NCBI RefSeq assembly: GCF_029836165.1
Contig: NZ_JAOEBG010000004.1
Span: forward strand, 288,581-352,580
Source of the DNA: Pseudomonas sp. GD04091
GTDB lineage: Bacteria > Pseudomonadota > Gammaproteobacteria > Pseudomonadales > Pseudomonadaceae
DNA: 64,000 nt
Reading direction: 5' to 3'
Shown: positions 34,158-45,106 of the stretch, in pieces
How the letters are laid out: every line of letters begins with the position of its first letter
Numbering within the stretch: position 1 is the first letter of the stretch
Position numbers and translations under genes: made by a program
The notes under the pieces: model-generated
What the model saw: the letters and a program-made list of their open reading frames with translations, nothing else
Told to the model about the DNA's origin: nothing
Database searches by the model: none

Positions 34158-35549
34158 TCAGTCGGCGACGGACAGCGGGCGACGCGCGGTGGCCAGCGAT
34201 TCCGGTTGGTCGGGGCTCGGCAGTTCCTCGTGCGCGACCGGCCCCTTGCGCACCAGGCGCATCATGTAGCCGATTCCCACGGTGAATACCGAGAAGTAGA
34301 TGAGCACGAACAGCGCCAGGGTCAGGCTCATTTGCGCGGCGCTGTGGTTGGAGGCGGCGTCGGTGGTGCGCAGCATGCCGTAGACCACCCAGGGCTGACG
34401 GCCCACTTCCGTGGTGAACCAGCCGGCCAGCAGCGCGATCAGCCCCGAAGGCCCCATCAGCAACGTGAACCAGAGGAAAGCGCGGTTGCGGTACAGCGCG
34501 CCGTTGCGGCGCAGCACCAGTGCCAGCAAGGCGCAGGCCAGCATCAGCATGCCCAGGCCGGCCATGACCCGGAAACTCCAGAAAATGATCGTCGAGTTGG
34601 GACGGTCTTGCTTGGCGAAGCTCTTGAGCGCCGGGATCTGCTTGTCCAGGCTGTGGGTCAGGATCAGGCTGCCCAGGTATGGCACTTCGAGGCTGTAGCG
34701 GGTCGTCTCGCCGGCCATGTCCGGCAGGCCGAACAGTACCAGCGGCGATGGCTCGCCCGGGGTGTTCTCCCAGTGGCCCTCGATGGCGGCGATCTTCGCC
34801 GGCTGGTGCTCCAGGGTGTTCAAGCCGTGGGCGTCACCGACCACCACCTGCACCGGCGTGGCGACCAGGATCATCCACATGCCCATCGACAGCATCTTGC
34901 GGATCTGCGGAGTGTTGCGCCCGCGCAGCAGATGCCAGGCCGCGGACGCGGCGACGAAGAACGCCGTGGAGAGGAACGCGGCCAGCGCCATGTGTGCCAG
35001 GCGGTACGGGAACGACGGGTTGAAGACGATCTTGAACCAGTCCAGCGGCACCACTCGGCCATCGACGATCTCGATGCCCTGCGGCGTCTGCATCCAGCTG
35101 TTGGACGAGAGAATCCAGAACATCGAGATCAGCGTGCCGATCGCCACCATGATCGTGGCGAAGAAGTGCAGACGGCGCCCTACCCGGCCCCAGCCGAACA
35201 GCATGACGCCGAGAAAGCCCGCTTCGAGGAAGAACGCGGTCAGCACCTCGTAGGTGAGCAGCGGTCCGGTCACGCTGCCAGCGAAGTCGGAGAAACGCGC
35301 CCAGTTGGTACCGAACTCGTAGGCCATCACCAGGCCCGAGACCACGCCCATGCCGAAATTGACGGCGAAGATCTTCGACCAGAACTTGTACAGGTCCTTG
35401 TAGACCGGGTTGTCGGTTTTCAGCCAGCAGCCTTCGAGCACGGCCAGGAAGCTGGCCAGGCCGATGGTGATGGCCGGGAAAATGATGTGGAACGAGACCG
35501 TGAAGGCGAATTGAAGCCGCGCCAGGTCCAGGGCACCCAGATTCGACAT
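34158..35549 (-). CDS. cioA: Cyanide-insensitive terminal oxidase subunit I
   Basis: A 463-residue CydA-type catalytic subunit. The start MSNLGALDLARLQFAFTVSFH gives the conserved His for haem b595 in SFHIIFP. GRNTP and KMLSMGMWM hold the methionine haem ligand region. The periplasmic quinol loop is short, as in Pseudomonas CIO rather than E. coli bd-I. ATG 35549 is preceded by AAGGAT; the frame extends 14 codons upstream without support. It lies 92 bp after the YdeP-like gene and is probably partly cotranscribed with it. Confidence 0.92.
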   Translation of the reverse strand: MSNLGALDLARLQFAFTVSFHIIFPAITIGLASFLAVLEGCWLKTDNPVYKDLYKFWSKIFAVNFGMGVVSGLVMAYEFGTNWARFSDFAGSVTGPLLTYEVLTAFFLEAGFLGVMLFGWGRVGRRLHFFATIMVAIGTLISMFWILSSNSWMQTPQGIEIVDGRVVPLDWFKIVFNPSFPYRLAHMALAAFLSTAFFVAASAAWHLLRGRNTPQIRKMLSMGMWMILVATPVQVVVGDAHGLNTLEHQPAKIAAIEGHWENTPGEPSPLVLFGLPDMAGETTRYSLEVPYLGSLILTHSLDKQIPALKSFAKQDRPNSTIIFWSFRVMAGLGMLMLACALLALVLRRNGALYRNRAFLWFTLLMGPSGLIALLAGWFTTEVGRQPWVVYGMLRTTDAASNHSAAQMSLTLALFVLIYFSVFTVGIGYMMRLVRKGPVAHEELPSPDQPESLATARRPLSVAD

Positions 35550-35641
35550 GACAATATCCTTGTTGACCGGCAGCCAGCGGGCGGCAGCCACCAGGGCGCC
35601 GCACGCCCGCAGGCCCGCAGTCGATGAATGAAGAAGAGGGA

Positions 35642-37966
<2,325 letters not shown>

Positions 37967-38102
37967 CAGGGTCACCCTTGATCGCGACAGGCGGAATAAC
38001 AAGTTCGAAGTTTCCAGGTGTCAAGACAACCCACTTCGACACTGTTGACCGCTGCAGGCTATTTTTGCCACGCACTATCGTCAAATCAAAAGTAATGACA
38101 GG

Positions 38103-38150
38103 TTGATTGGTCTGCTCTATCACTGCGTAGTGATAGAAAACACCGATCAA
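38103..38150. promoter_or_regulatory. Nested dyad in the ydeP-like / bestrophin intergenic region
   Basis: A perfect 8-bp inverted repeat CTATCACT-GCGT-AGTGATAG (38117-38136) is enclosed by TTGAT (38103-38107) and ATCAA (about 38146-38150). It sits between divergent genes and could bind a regulator of both. Confidence 0.5.
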
Positions 38151-38250
38151 CTGTTCACTGATAACAATTGGACGCCTTCTTTTCATGGCGCTAGGCTTGT
38201 GGCGCCCTGAACTTTCAGTGAGCCGATATTATGCCTGTCGTGGAATCGCC

Positions 38251-39150
38251 ATGATCGTTCATCCCAAACCCAATCTGCTCAATGTGCTGATCACCCTCAA
38301 GGGGTCGATCGCCCGGCGTATCGTTCGTCGCACCTTGATGGTCAGTGCGCTGGCTTCGCTGATCGTGCTGGTCGAGACCCTGCATCCGGCCTTCTATTCG
38401 CGGGTCAGCGCGACGCCGTTCACCCTGCTCGGCCTGTCGCTGTCGATCTTCATGAGCTTTCGCAACAACGCCTGCTATGACCGCTGGTGGGAAGGCCGCA
38501 AGGCCTGGGGCCAGGTGGTCATCGAGATCCGCTCGTTCATCCGCGCCAGCTGCGTGATCACCGACCCGCACCAGCGCCGGCAACTGCTGCAGGGACTGTG
38601 CGGATACGCCCACGCGCTCAATGCGCGGCTGCGTGGCGAGGACGAGTACCAGGCCGCCGCGGCGTGGGTCAGCGACGCTGCCAGCTTGCCGCAGCACAAC
38701 CTCAGCGACGGCATACTGCAGGCATTGGGCGCGCGTATCTCACGGCTGGCACAGCATCAGCAGATCAGCGAGTGGCGCTATGTGAACCTGGAGCAGCGGC
38801 TCACGGGCCTGTCGCAGGCCCAGGCGGCCTGCAAACGGATCAAGGCCACGCCGCTGCCCTTCCCCTACACCCTGCTGCTGCACCGCACCATCTACCTGTT
38901 CTGCGTGCTCCTGCCGTTTGCCATGGCCGAACCGCTGGGGTGGCTGGCACCGCTGTTCACCGCCATCGTCAGCTATACGTTCTTCGGGCTGGATGCCATC
39001 AGTGACGAGTTGGAGGATCCGTTCGGGCGGGATGAGAACGACCTGCCGCTGGATGCCATCGTGCGGGGTGTGGAGCGGGATGTGCTGGGGGCATTGGGGT
39101 GTACCGAGTTGCCGCCGGTGTTGCTGCCGGTCGAGCATGTTCTCAGCTGA
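38251..39150 (+). CDS. Bestrophin family chloride channel
   Basis: A 299-residue bestrophin-like (UPF0187) inner-membrane protein. Signature segments are SLSIFMSFRNNACYDRWWEGRKAWGQ, PFPYTLLLHRTIYLFC and FGLDAISDELEDPFGRDENDLPLD, the last being the calcium-clasp-like acidic motif. Bacterial members form pentameric anion or cation channels. ATG 38251 is chosen because MIVHPKPN is the conserved start; an upstream in-frame ATG at 38185 would add 22 unlikely residues. It stands alone. Confidence 0.88.
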   Translation: MIVHPKPNLLNVLITLKGSIARRIVRRTLMVSALASLIVLVETLHPAFYSRVSATPFTLLGLSLSIFMSFRNNACYDRWWEGRKAWGQVVIEIRSFIRASCVITDPHQRRQLLQGLCGYAHALNARLRGEDEYQAAAAWVSDAASLPQHNLSDGILQALGARISRLAQHQQISEWRYVNLEQRLTGLSQAQAACKRIKATPLPFPYTLLLHRTIYLFCVLLPFAMAEPLGWLAPLFTAIVSYTFFGLDAISDELEDPFGRDENDLPLDAIVRGVERDVLGALGCTELPPVLLPVEHVLS

Positions 39151-39245
39151 GGTTCTGGTATGGTTTCAAGAGTGCTGGTTTTGAATTTTTTATGCGCATT
39201 CGTGGGCGATGGCGACACTTAGGCACCTTTTCGCCTTTACGGCGA

Positions 39246-39273
39246 CCTACTTTTGCACGCGGGCAAAAGTAGG
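39246..39273. repeat. Hairpin of a dispersed-type Pseudomonas intergenic element
   Basis: CCTACTTTTGC and GCAAAAGTAGG form a perfect 11-bp stem around a 6-nt loop, followed by CAAAAACC. The same kind of sequence (ACTTTTGC...GCAAAAGTA...CAAAAAC) recurs between genes in pseudomonads, from general knowledge; copies in this genome cannot be counted here. Confidence 0.6.
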
Positions 39274-39470
39274 CAAAAACCGCCGGCTCCATTCATCCGG
39301 CCCCTGCGCTGCGCTCCGGGGTTCCCTCGCTCCGTTCTTGCTCCCGTGGGTACCGCGCTGAACGGCCCATCCTGGGCCGCAGCGTATGGCCGTCGCCCCA
39401 CTACGCAAGAACTCCGCTCGGCCTCCTGAAGTCGCAATTGGTGTTGCCTGGACTTTCGCGCACTTAGAGG

Positions 39471-39546
39471 CAAGATCAAGATCAAGATCAAGATCAAGAT
39501 CAAGATCAAGATCAAGATCAAGATCAAGATCAAGATCAAGATCAAG
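39471..39546. repeat. Hexanucleotide tandem repeat (CAAGAT), about 12.7 copies
   Basis: A 76-bp uninterrupted array of CAAGAT without a mismatch. Such perfect arrays are prone to slippage. It lies in the intergenic region downstream of both the bestrophin gene (plus) and the metallothionein gene (minus), so it is unlikely to control a promoter. Confidence 0.97.
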
Positions 39547-39662
39547 AAATTTGAATGTATTGTTTGGCAGGCTAGTTTATCTGCCCTATCGTCGGATAAA
39601 CCGACAATAGGGCAGTTGGGGGACTTATGGCGAGATTGGATCGCTTGCGGGAAAAGTCTCCT

Positions 39663-39854
39663 TCAATGCTTGTCTACATTGTTCTCCTTTGCCTTTGTCG
39701 CTTCGCCACACTTGCAGTCGGTCATGCGACAGGGCTCATCGCTACGGTGACCTGTCGCGCAGGCTTCGCAGCAGTACGCCTTGCCATCCTGAACCACGGC
39801 ATTGGCGTCCACCGTGCAGGAGCAGTGATTGCAGGCACAACGTTGCGCGTTCAT
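39663..39854 (-). CDS. Bacterial metallothionein
   Basis: A 63-residue cysteine-rich metallothionein. Ten cysteines are arranged as Cys6, 8, 11, 13, 28, 29, 32, 42, 47 and 49, with His10 and His36 as possible extra ligands. This pattern (CACNHCSC, then AYCCEACA and CKCG) is that of SmtA/PmtA proteins, which bind four zinc or cadmium ions in one cluster in the cytoplasm. Its start codon overlaps the upstream gene's stop by one base (TGATG), so the two are translationally coupled. Confidence 0.95.
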   Translation of the reverse strand: MNAQRCACNHCSCTVDANAVVQDGKAYCCEACATGHRSDEPCRMTDCKCGEATKAKENNVDKH

Positions 39855-40315
39855 CAGCCTCGCCTCCGGTCGTCTTCTGGCGACACCTCGTCACTCCACG
39901 GCTCTCCATCGAGCGGCGCCGAGCGGGCCAGTTCGGCCTCGTCCAAACCAAAGCCACCGCCAATCTCGCGAGCGTCCACCCGCCGCAAGGACTGGTCCGC
40001 CGGACCATCATCCATGCCAGGCTCTTGCGGGTCGCGGGCGCCCGTTTCATCGAACAAGGTATCGGGGCTCAGGTCATCGAGGGTGACATTGTCCTCGTGC
40101 AGGCTATCACTCAACGCCTCGCCCCCCGTCATGCCGCTTTCGGCAACGCGTCGGGGCGGATAGTCCTGCGCCACTTCCCGTGCCGGACGCTCGTCGCCGA
40201 TGCGACCACGGCGCGCGTCGCGACGCTCGCTGAAATCCAGTTCGTGGACACTGCCCATGCGGTCTTCGGTGTCGTCGATATCGACCTGGGGTCTTGGCTC
40301 ATCGGGTGTGGCCAT
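39854..40315 (-). CDS. Acidic hydrophilic protein of unknown function
   Basis: A 153-residue, very hydrophilic protein without cysteines or membrane segments. It is rich in Asp, Glu and Arg and seems largely disordered (DIDDTEDRMGSVHELDFSERRDARRGRIG, DNVTLDDLSPDTLFDETG). Similar proteins exist in Pseudomonas, sometimes with an uninformative label; I cannot assign a function. It forms a two-gene unit with the metallothionein, whose start overlaps its stop. It is divergent from the broken ligD gene. Confidence 0.75.
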   Translation of the reverse strand: MATPDEPRPQVDIDDTEDRMGSVHELDFSERRDARRGRIGDERPAREVAQDYPPRRVAESGMTGGEALSDSLHEDNVTLDDLSPDTLFDETGARDPQEPGMDDGPADQSLRRVDAREIGGGFGLDEAELARSAPLDGEPWSDEVSPEDDRRRG

Positions 40316-40482
40316 GGCGGTTCTCCGTTTGTGGGCTTCATTCGGTCGACTGCGCCCACGCAGAAATGATTCAGAGTTTCTTCAGCGGTCGCCGGAGATG
40401 CCGGGCCCTATGCATTTTTTGAACTCCGCGCCCTGCCCCACCTCCCAACCTAGAGACCCGCGAACCGTTCCGGAGCCCAGCC

Positions 40483-41187
40483 ATGGCCAAGCCCCTGCAG
40501 GAGTACCAGCGCAAGCGCGACTTCAATGCCACCCCCGAACCCGCCGGCAAGCGGAGCCGTTCGGCCAAGGATCACGCGCTGCAGTACTGCATCCAGAAGC
40601 ATGACGCCAGCCACCTGCACTACGACTTTCGCCTGGAACTGGACGGCACCCTGAAAAGCTGGGCGATTCCCAAGGGGCCCTCGCTCGATCCCAAGGTCCG
40701 CCGGCTGGCCGTGCACGTGGAGGACCACCCACTGGACTACGCCGATTTCGAAGGCCATATCCCCGAAGGCCACTACGGCGCCGGCGACGTGATCGTCTGG
40801 GATCGAGGCATCTGGGAGCCCGAAGGCGACCCACGCGAAGCCTACGCCAAGGGCAAGCTGCGGTTTCGCCTGCAAGGCGAGAAGCTGGCAGGTGTCTGGA
40901 ACCTGTTCCGCACCCACCTGGCCGGCAAGAAGGAGCAGTGGATGCTGGTCAAGTCCCGTGATAGCCAGGCGCGCAGCGAAACGGACTACCGCATCGTCGA
41001 CGCGCAACCGGACAGTGTGCTGAGCGACCGCACTCTGCCGCCGCGCCGCGCGGCCAAGGCGACCGCCCCCGCGCGCAAGCACCAGGCCAGCCGCGCGGCC
41101 CTGCCGGATCGGCTTCAGCCGCAACTGGCCACCTTGGTCGATTCGCCCCCGGACGGCGACTGGCGCTACGAAGTCAAGTACAAATAG
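40483..41187 (+). pseudogene. ligD: ligD 5' part: phosphoesterase domain only, truncated at the ligase motif
   Basis: 234 residues equal to the N-terminal third of the NHEJ protein LigD. The 3'-phosphoesterase domain is complete (residues about 1-170: QKHDASHLHYDFRLELDG, PEGHYGAGDVIVWDRG). A linker follows, then the start of the ligase domain, LPDRLQPQLATLVD. It ends in WRYEVKYK and a stop, exactly where family members have the adenylation motif KYDG. GC content is high, like the core genome, whereas sequence after about 41182 is not. The phosphoesterase domain could still be made. The missing ligase and polymerase domains are not present downstream within the window. Confidence 0.85.
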
Positions 41188-41378
41188 GTACCAGCCCAGC
41201 TGTTGCGTTTGAGAAGCCTTATTTTTCTATCTGAGCTGTTTACGGTGTTGCGATTGAAAAAATGCACCCGTTGCGTTTCGCGTCGAGATCTATCACCCAG
41301 CCTCACAGCTGTAAATTTCAAAATGCTGAGTTCAGGTGAGGCGAAGGTCGATGTTGTAAGCACTCTGCGGAGGGCATC
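41182..41378. other. Probable junction of an inserted island within ligD
   Basis: Homology to LigD stops at about 41181 (AAGTCAAGTAC) and unrelated, AT-richer sequence starts (AAATAGGTACC). 191 bp then lead to the second ligD. No inverted terminal repeat, integrase or transposase was seen, and the other end lies outside the window or was not recognised. Confidence 0.6.
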
Positions 41379-43973
41379 ATGGAAAAGAAGCTCGAAAAAT
41401 ACAACAAAATGCGTGATTTCAAGGAGAGTCCAGAGCCTGCTGGCCTCACAAAATCTAGCAGGCGCAAGGGCAAAGCGCATGCATTGCAGTTTTGCATTCA
41501 GAAGCATGATGCCTCGCGCTTGCATTACGACTTTCGCTTAGAGTTGGACGGTACGCTCAAGAGTTGGGCGGTACCAAAGGGGCCGTCACTGGATCCCAAG
41601 GTCAAGCGCCTGGCGGTGCATGTCGAAGACCATCCGCTGGATTACGCTACCTTCGAAGGCAGCATACCCGAAGGCCACTATGGTGCTGGCGACGTCATCG
41701 TCTGGGACCGCGGCATGTGGATTCCTCTGGGCGACCCGGTCGAGGCCTACGCAAAGGGCCGCCTCAAGTTTGAACTGCAGGGCGAGAAGCTGAGCGGTCT
41801 ATGGAACCTGGTTCGCACGCACATGCCGGGCAAGCAGGAGCAATGGTTTCTTATCAAGCATCAAGACAGTTCCGCTCGGCCTGAAGATATTTACGACGTG
41901 GTTGTCGCCGAACCCGACAGCGTGATCAGCGAACGGGCAATCGTTGCCAAATCACCCAACACATCAATTACAGCCAAGGCCAAGCCCACCAAGAAAGCTG
42001 CAGAGCCTGTACGGCAAACAAAGCTCTCGCCACTCACCGGTGCGCGCAAGGCGAAACTGCCGGGCTACATCAAGCCGCAGCTGGCGACTCTGGTGGAAAA
42101 GCCTCCTAGCGGTCGATGGATCTATGAGTGCAAATTCGATGGTTTTAGGATGCTTGCCAGGATAGAAGATCAAAAGGTTCGACTCTTTACACGAAACGGG
42201 CACGACTGGACCCACAAATTGCCAAGGCAGGCCAAGGCATTGCTTTCCTTAGGATTGAATTCAGCTTGGCTAGACGGTGAAATTGTGGTCATCGACGACC
42301 AAGGCATACCGGATTTTCAGGCCTTGCAAAACGCTTTCGAGGCAGGCCAGAGTGGCAATATCTTCTATTACTTGTTCGATCTGCCCTATTTCAATGGCGT
42401 GGACCTGCGCGAGGTGCCGGTCGAGGAACGCCGGGCTGCGCTCTTGGCGATCCTAAAGTCCGGCAAAGAGCCCCTACTGCGTTTTTCCGAGGCCTTCATC
42501 GAAGACCCTAATGACTTGCTCACCAGCGCCTGTCATATGCAGTTGGAGGGTCTGATCGGCAAGCGCCTCGGCTCGTCCTACGCTTCTGGGCGCAGCAGTG
42601 ACTGGATTAAACTCAAGTGTAAGCGTCGCCAGGAATTCATCATCGTTGGCTTCACCGATCCCACAGGCTCACGCAATGCATTCGGCGCCCTGCTCCTGGG
42701 GCTGCATGATCGAGACAGCGGTGAGTTGCGCTACGTCGGCAAAGTCGGCACCGGGTTTACGGAGGCGACTCTCAAGAGCATCCATGATCGAATCAAGCCT
42801 CTCCGAACCAAGAAACCTGCAGTGGCTAACCCGCCCAGAAGTGCAGAGCTCACTCGTGTGCATTGGCTTAAACCGCAGTTGCTGGCAGAAGTGGCCTATG
42901 CCGAAATGACCAAGGACGGCTCGGTGCGTCATGCGGTGTTCCATGGCCTTCGTGATGACAAGCCTGCCAGCGACATCACGGTGGAGCAGCCGACTATCAT
43001 TAAAAATATCCATGGGAAAAATATCGATGCCAAAGCTTCCTCAGCCAAGAAGAAGGCCCCGACTGCGCCGTCTCAGATCAATTCTGAACATAGCAAGATA
43101 CACATCACCCACCCGGATCGCGTCATTGACGCTACCAGCGGCACAACCAAAGTCCAACTCGCGGAATATTACGCAAGCGTGGCCGAGTGGATTCTCCCGC
43201 AGCTCAAGGACCGCCCTGTAGCTTTAGTGCGAGCGCCTGATGGAATTACCGGAGAACTGTTTTTCCAGAAGAACGCCGAGCGCCTTAAGGTTCCCGGCAT
43301 CATCTCCCTCGATCATAAACTCACGGGCCAGCCAATGATGGTCATTAACAACGTCGAGACCTTAATAGGGGCGGTGCAGATCAACACAGTCGAGCTACAT
43401 ACCTGGAACGCCACCTCGGACCATCTCGACAAACCTGACCGCTTCGTCCTTGACCTCGACCCGGACCCGGCGCTGCCATGGAAAAGTATGGTCGAAGCCA
43501 CCCAGCTGACACTCACAGTGCTCGATGAGTTGGGGCTCAAGGCGTTCCTCAAGACTAGCGGCGGTAAGGGAATTCACTTGGTGGTACCGCTGACCCGCAA
43601 GCATGGCTGGGATGAGGTCAAGAACTTCAGCCACGCTATCGTCAGCCACATGGCTAAAATGCTGCCTGAGCGATTTTCCGCAGTATCAGGGCCGAAAAAC
43701 CGTGTCGGGCGGATCTTCATCGATTACCTGCGCAACGGATTGGGCGCGACCACGATCTGCGCCTACGCAGCGCGGACCCGCGAGGGGCTGCCTGTGTCGG
43801 TTCCGATATTTCGAGAAGAAGTGAAGGAGCTTAAGGGCGGTAACCTGTGGAACATACAAAATGTGCTTGGGCGATTGGCTGAAGTAGGCAATGAACCTTG
43901 GGCGGACATAAAGAAAACCCGGCAGACGATTACTGCCGAGATGCGCCGGCGGGTGGGCATGAAGAAGCTCTGA
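41379..43973 (+). CDS. ligD: Complete multifunctional NHEJ DNA ligase LigD (second copy)
   Basis: An 864-residue LigD in the order phosphoesterase (about 1-190), ATP-dependent ligase (about 225-530, adenylated Lys252 in ECKFDGFRML, LDGEIVV, GLIGKRLGSSY, WIKLKC) and polymerase/primase (about 575-850, DLDPDPALPW, KTSGGKGIHLVVPL). With Ku it repairs double-strand breaks; no ku gene is in the window. GC and codon use are lower and differ from the truncated copy just upstream, although the first 170 residues are clearly homologous to it. This suggests horizontal arrival. The start follows GGAGGGC. Confidence 0.95.
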   Translation: MEKKLEKYNKMRDFKESPEPAGLTKSSRRKGKAHALQFCIQKHDASRLHYDFRLELDGTLKSWAVPKGPSLDPKVKRLAVHVEDHPLDYATFEGSIPEGHYGAGDVIVWDRGMWIPLGDPVEAYAKGRLKFELQGEKLSGLWNLVRTHMPGKQEQWFLIKHQDSSARPEDIYDVVVAEPDSVISERAIVAKSPNTSITAKAKPTKKAAEPVRQTKLSPLTGARKAKLPGYIKPQLATLVEKPPSGRWIYECKFDGFRMLARIEDQKVRLFTRNGHDWTHKLPRQAKALLSLGLNSAWLDGEIVVIDDQGIPDFQALQNAFEAGQSGNIFYYLFDLPYFNGVDLREVPVEERRAALLAILKSGKEPLLRFSEAFIEDPNDLLTSACHMQLEGLIGKRLGSSYASGRSSDWIKLKCKRRQEFIIVGFTDPTGSRNAFGALLLGLHDRDSGELRYVGKVGTGFTEATLKSIHDRIKPLRTKKPAVANPPRSAELTRVHWLKPQLLAEVAYAEMTKDGSVRHAVFHGLRDDKPASDITVEQPTIIKNIHGKNIDAKASSAKKKAPTAPSQINSEHSKIHITHPDRVIDATSGTTKVQLAEYYASVAEWILPQLKDRPVALVRAPDGITGELFFQKNAERLKVPGIISLDHKLTGQPMMVINNVETLIGAVQINTVELHTWNATSDHLDKPDRFVLDLDPDPALPWKSMVEATQLTLTVLDELGLKAFLKTSGGKGIHLVVPLTRKHGWDEVKNFSHAIVSHMAKMLPERFSAVSGPKNRVGRIFIDYLRNGLGATTICAYAARTREGLPVSVPIFREEVKELKGGNLWNIQNVLGRLAEVGNEPWADIKKTRQTITAEMRRRVGMKKL

Positions 43974-44323
43974 CCCTGAGCCTATAAACCTACGATTGGG
44001 AATTTGGGCTTGAGTTGACCATGATGTTACCTGCCCGTGACCAGGGGTTTCGTCCGACTTGAACAGTCATGACCTCTATCTGGGAATGGAGTTTTCAATT
44101 CGCCCCCCACAAGCGCTGATGCGTCAATGCATGCCGCTAACCAGGCACATGAGCGTGTACGCGAGGGTGGACAGCTTTTCCAACCCCGCTCCAGATTGCC
44201 GAGAGGAATGCGGCTTTGAGGTGTTAGTGGCCTGTCGCAAAGGCTGCTAACTACCTTTTCTGTATGTGCATATTTCACCAGCTGCAGTCTGCATCAGCAG
44301 GCTAAGCCTACAATGTTGAGTCT
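43974..44323. other. Intergenic region without recognised gene
   Basis: 350 bp between ligD and the minus-strand XRE gene. Short frames occur but none has both a ribosome site and a plausible product. No dyad with a T-run marks the ligD end. Confidence 0.4.
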
Positions 44324-44599
44324 TCAGTGCTCATCACCAATTTCGGTTCGGACGCGGGCTAGCAGCTCGTCAAGACTGCCCCCAGATTGCAGCAAAAAAC
44401 CCTCAGCTAAAATGCTAAGCGGGTGCACACCCATCATGTCGGCAATTGAGGTCAGTTTGTTGACTGTTACCCCTTTCATCCCCCGCTCCAAGGAGCTGAT
44501 GTAGGTTCGACTGCTGATGCTGCCAAAGTCCTCCTGTGTCAAGCCCTTACGAACACGAGCATTTCGTAGCGCTTGGCCCATGGCGTCATTCAGTTCCAT
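44324..44599 (-). CDS. XRE-family HTH transcriptional regulator
   Basis: A 91-residue Cro/CI-type regulator. The HTH covers residues about 8-62 (ALRNARVRKGLTQEDFGSISSRTYISSLERGMKGVTVNKLTSIADMMGVH), and a short C-terminal helix follows. ATG 44599 is chosen because AGGAG lies eight bases upstream; the frame continues 52 codons further without support. It is divergent from the unknown gene at 44690. A 9-bp inverted repeat between them, at 44635-44667, is the probable operator, so it likely represses itself and its neighbour. Confidence 0.85.
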   Translation of the reverse strand: MELNDAMGQALRNARVRKGLTQEDFGSISSRTYISSLERGMKGVTVNKLTSIADMMGVHPLSILAEGFLLQSGGSLDELLARVRTEIGDEH

Positions 44600-44634
44600 T
44601 TGCGACTCCTGCAAAAGGAACGATGAGGCGTCAT

Positions 44635-44667
44635 TGAACACTAAAGAACTACAATCTATAGTGTTCA
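44635..44667. promoter_or_regulatory. Inverted-repeat operator between XRE gene and divergent unknown gene
   Basis: TGAACACTA (44635-44643) and TAGTGTTCA (44659-44667) are perfect complements 15 bp apart. The inner bases contain further ACTA/TAGT steps. Such spacing suits a dimeric XRE repressor. Confidence 0.65.
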
Positions 44668-44689
44668 TTTTCGGTACGAGGTGGCCTGC

Positions 44690-45106
44690 ATGTTCGTGAC
44701 TCATCCAGGCGCTGAGCTTCGCGGCAGCCTTCACTTCCCTGACGGCAGTAGGCAATGGGCGATCGTTGAGCAGGAGCTGGCCTTACCTTGGCTGTATGTG
44801 TGCATTAGGCAGCTGGATAACACCTTTGATTTTCAGCGGATGATGCTCGTTTCTTGCGTGGATCACTTTCGCCAGCTACTGGAAAGCCTTCCCGCCAACG
44901 CGACCGTGACTTGCGTCATGAGCGTAATGCCTAGCGATGATGGCTCAGGCACGTGGACAATGGTGCCTGTTCAAGCCATTGAGTTGCATGAGATCAATGA
45001 GCGGTTAATGTTCTTGATCGATCTCGCCAACGGTACTCGATATGAGGAACCAGTCAGGGTTATGAGGCTCCCTTGCAGTCAGCGAATTGTCTATCGCGCA
45101 GGCTGA
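44690..45106 (+). CDS. Hypothetical protein divergent from XRE regulator
   Basis: A 138-residue protein with no recognised domain, signal peptide or membrane span. It has mixed alpha/beta character (HFPDGSRQWAIVEQELALPWLYVCIRQ, TWTMVPVQAIELHEINERLMFLIDL). ATG 44690 is preceded by GAGGTGG; a GTG at 44681 is possible. It is controlled, by inference, from the shared operator at 44635-44667. Base composition fits the accessory segment rather than the core. Confidence 0.65.
   Translation: MFVTHPGAELRGSLHFPDGSRQWAIVEQELALPWLYVCIRQLDNTFDFQRMMLVSCVDHFRQLLESLPANATVTCVMSVMPSDDGSGTWTMVPVQAIELHEINERLMFLIDLANGTRYEEPVRVMRLPCSQRIVYRAG

Larger units (their letters stand above)
39151..39662. other. Intergenic region with hairpin element and microsatellite
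   Basis: More than 500 bp without a supported gene. It contains an 11-bp stem (39246-39273), a GC-rich stretch to about 39430 that resembles intergenic sequence repeated in many Pseudomonas genomes, and a hexanucleotide array (39471-39546). The final 60 bp hold a dyad (TTATCTGCCCTATCGTCGGATAA-like) and the 3' flank of the metallothionein gene. Reading frames across it only give RS or IL dipeptide repeats. Confidence 0.6.

Noticed and set aside
39471..39546. CRISPR-like or coding repeat
   Set aside because: It is a simple hexamer microsatellite without spacers; the translated RS or IL runs have no start or domain support.
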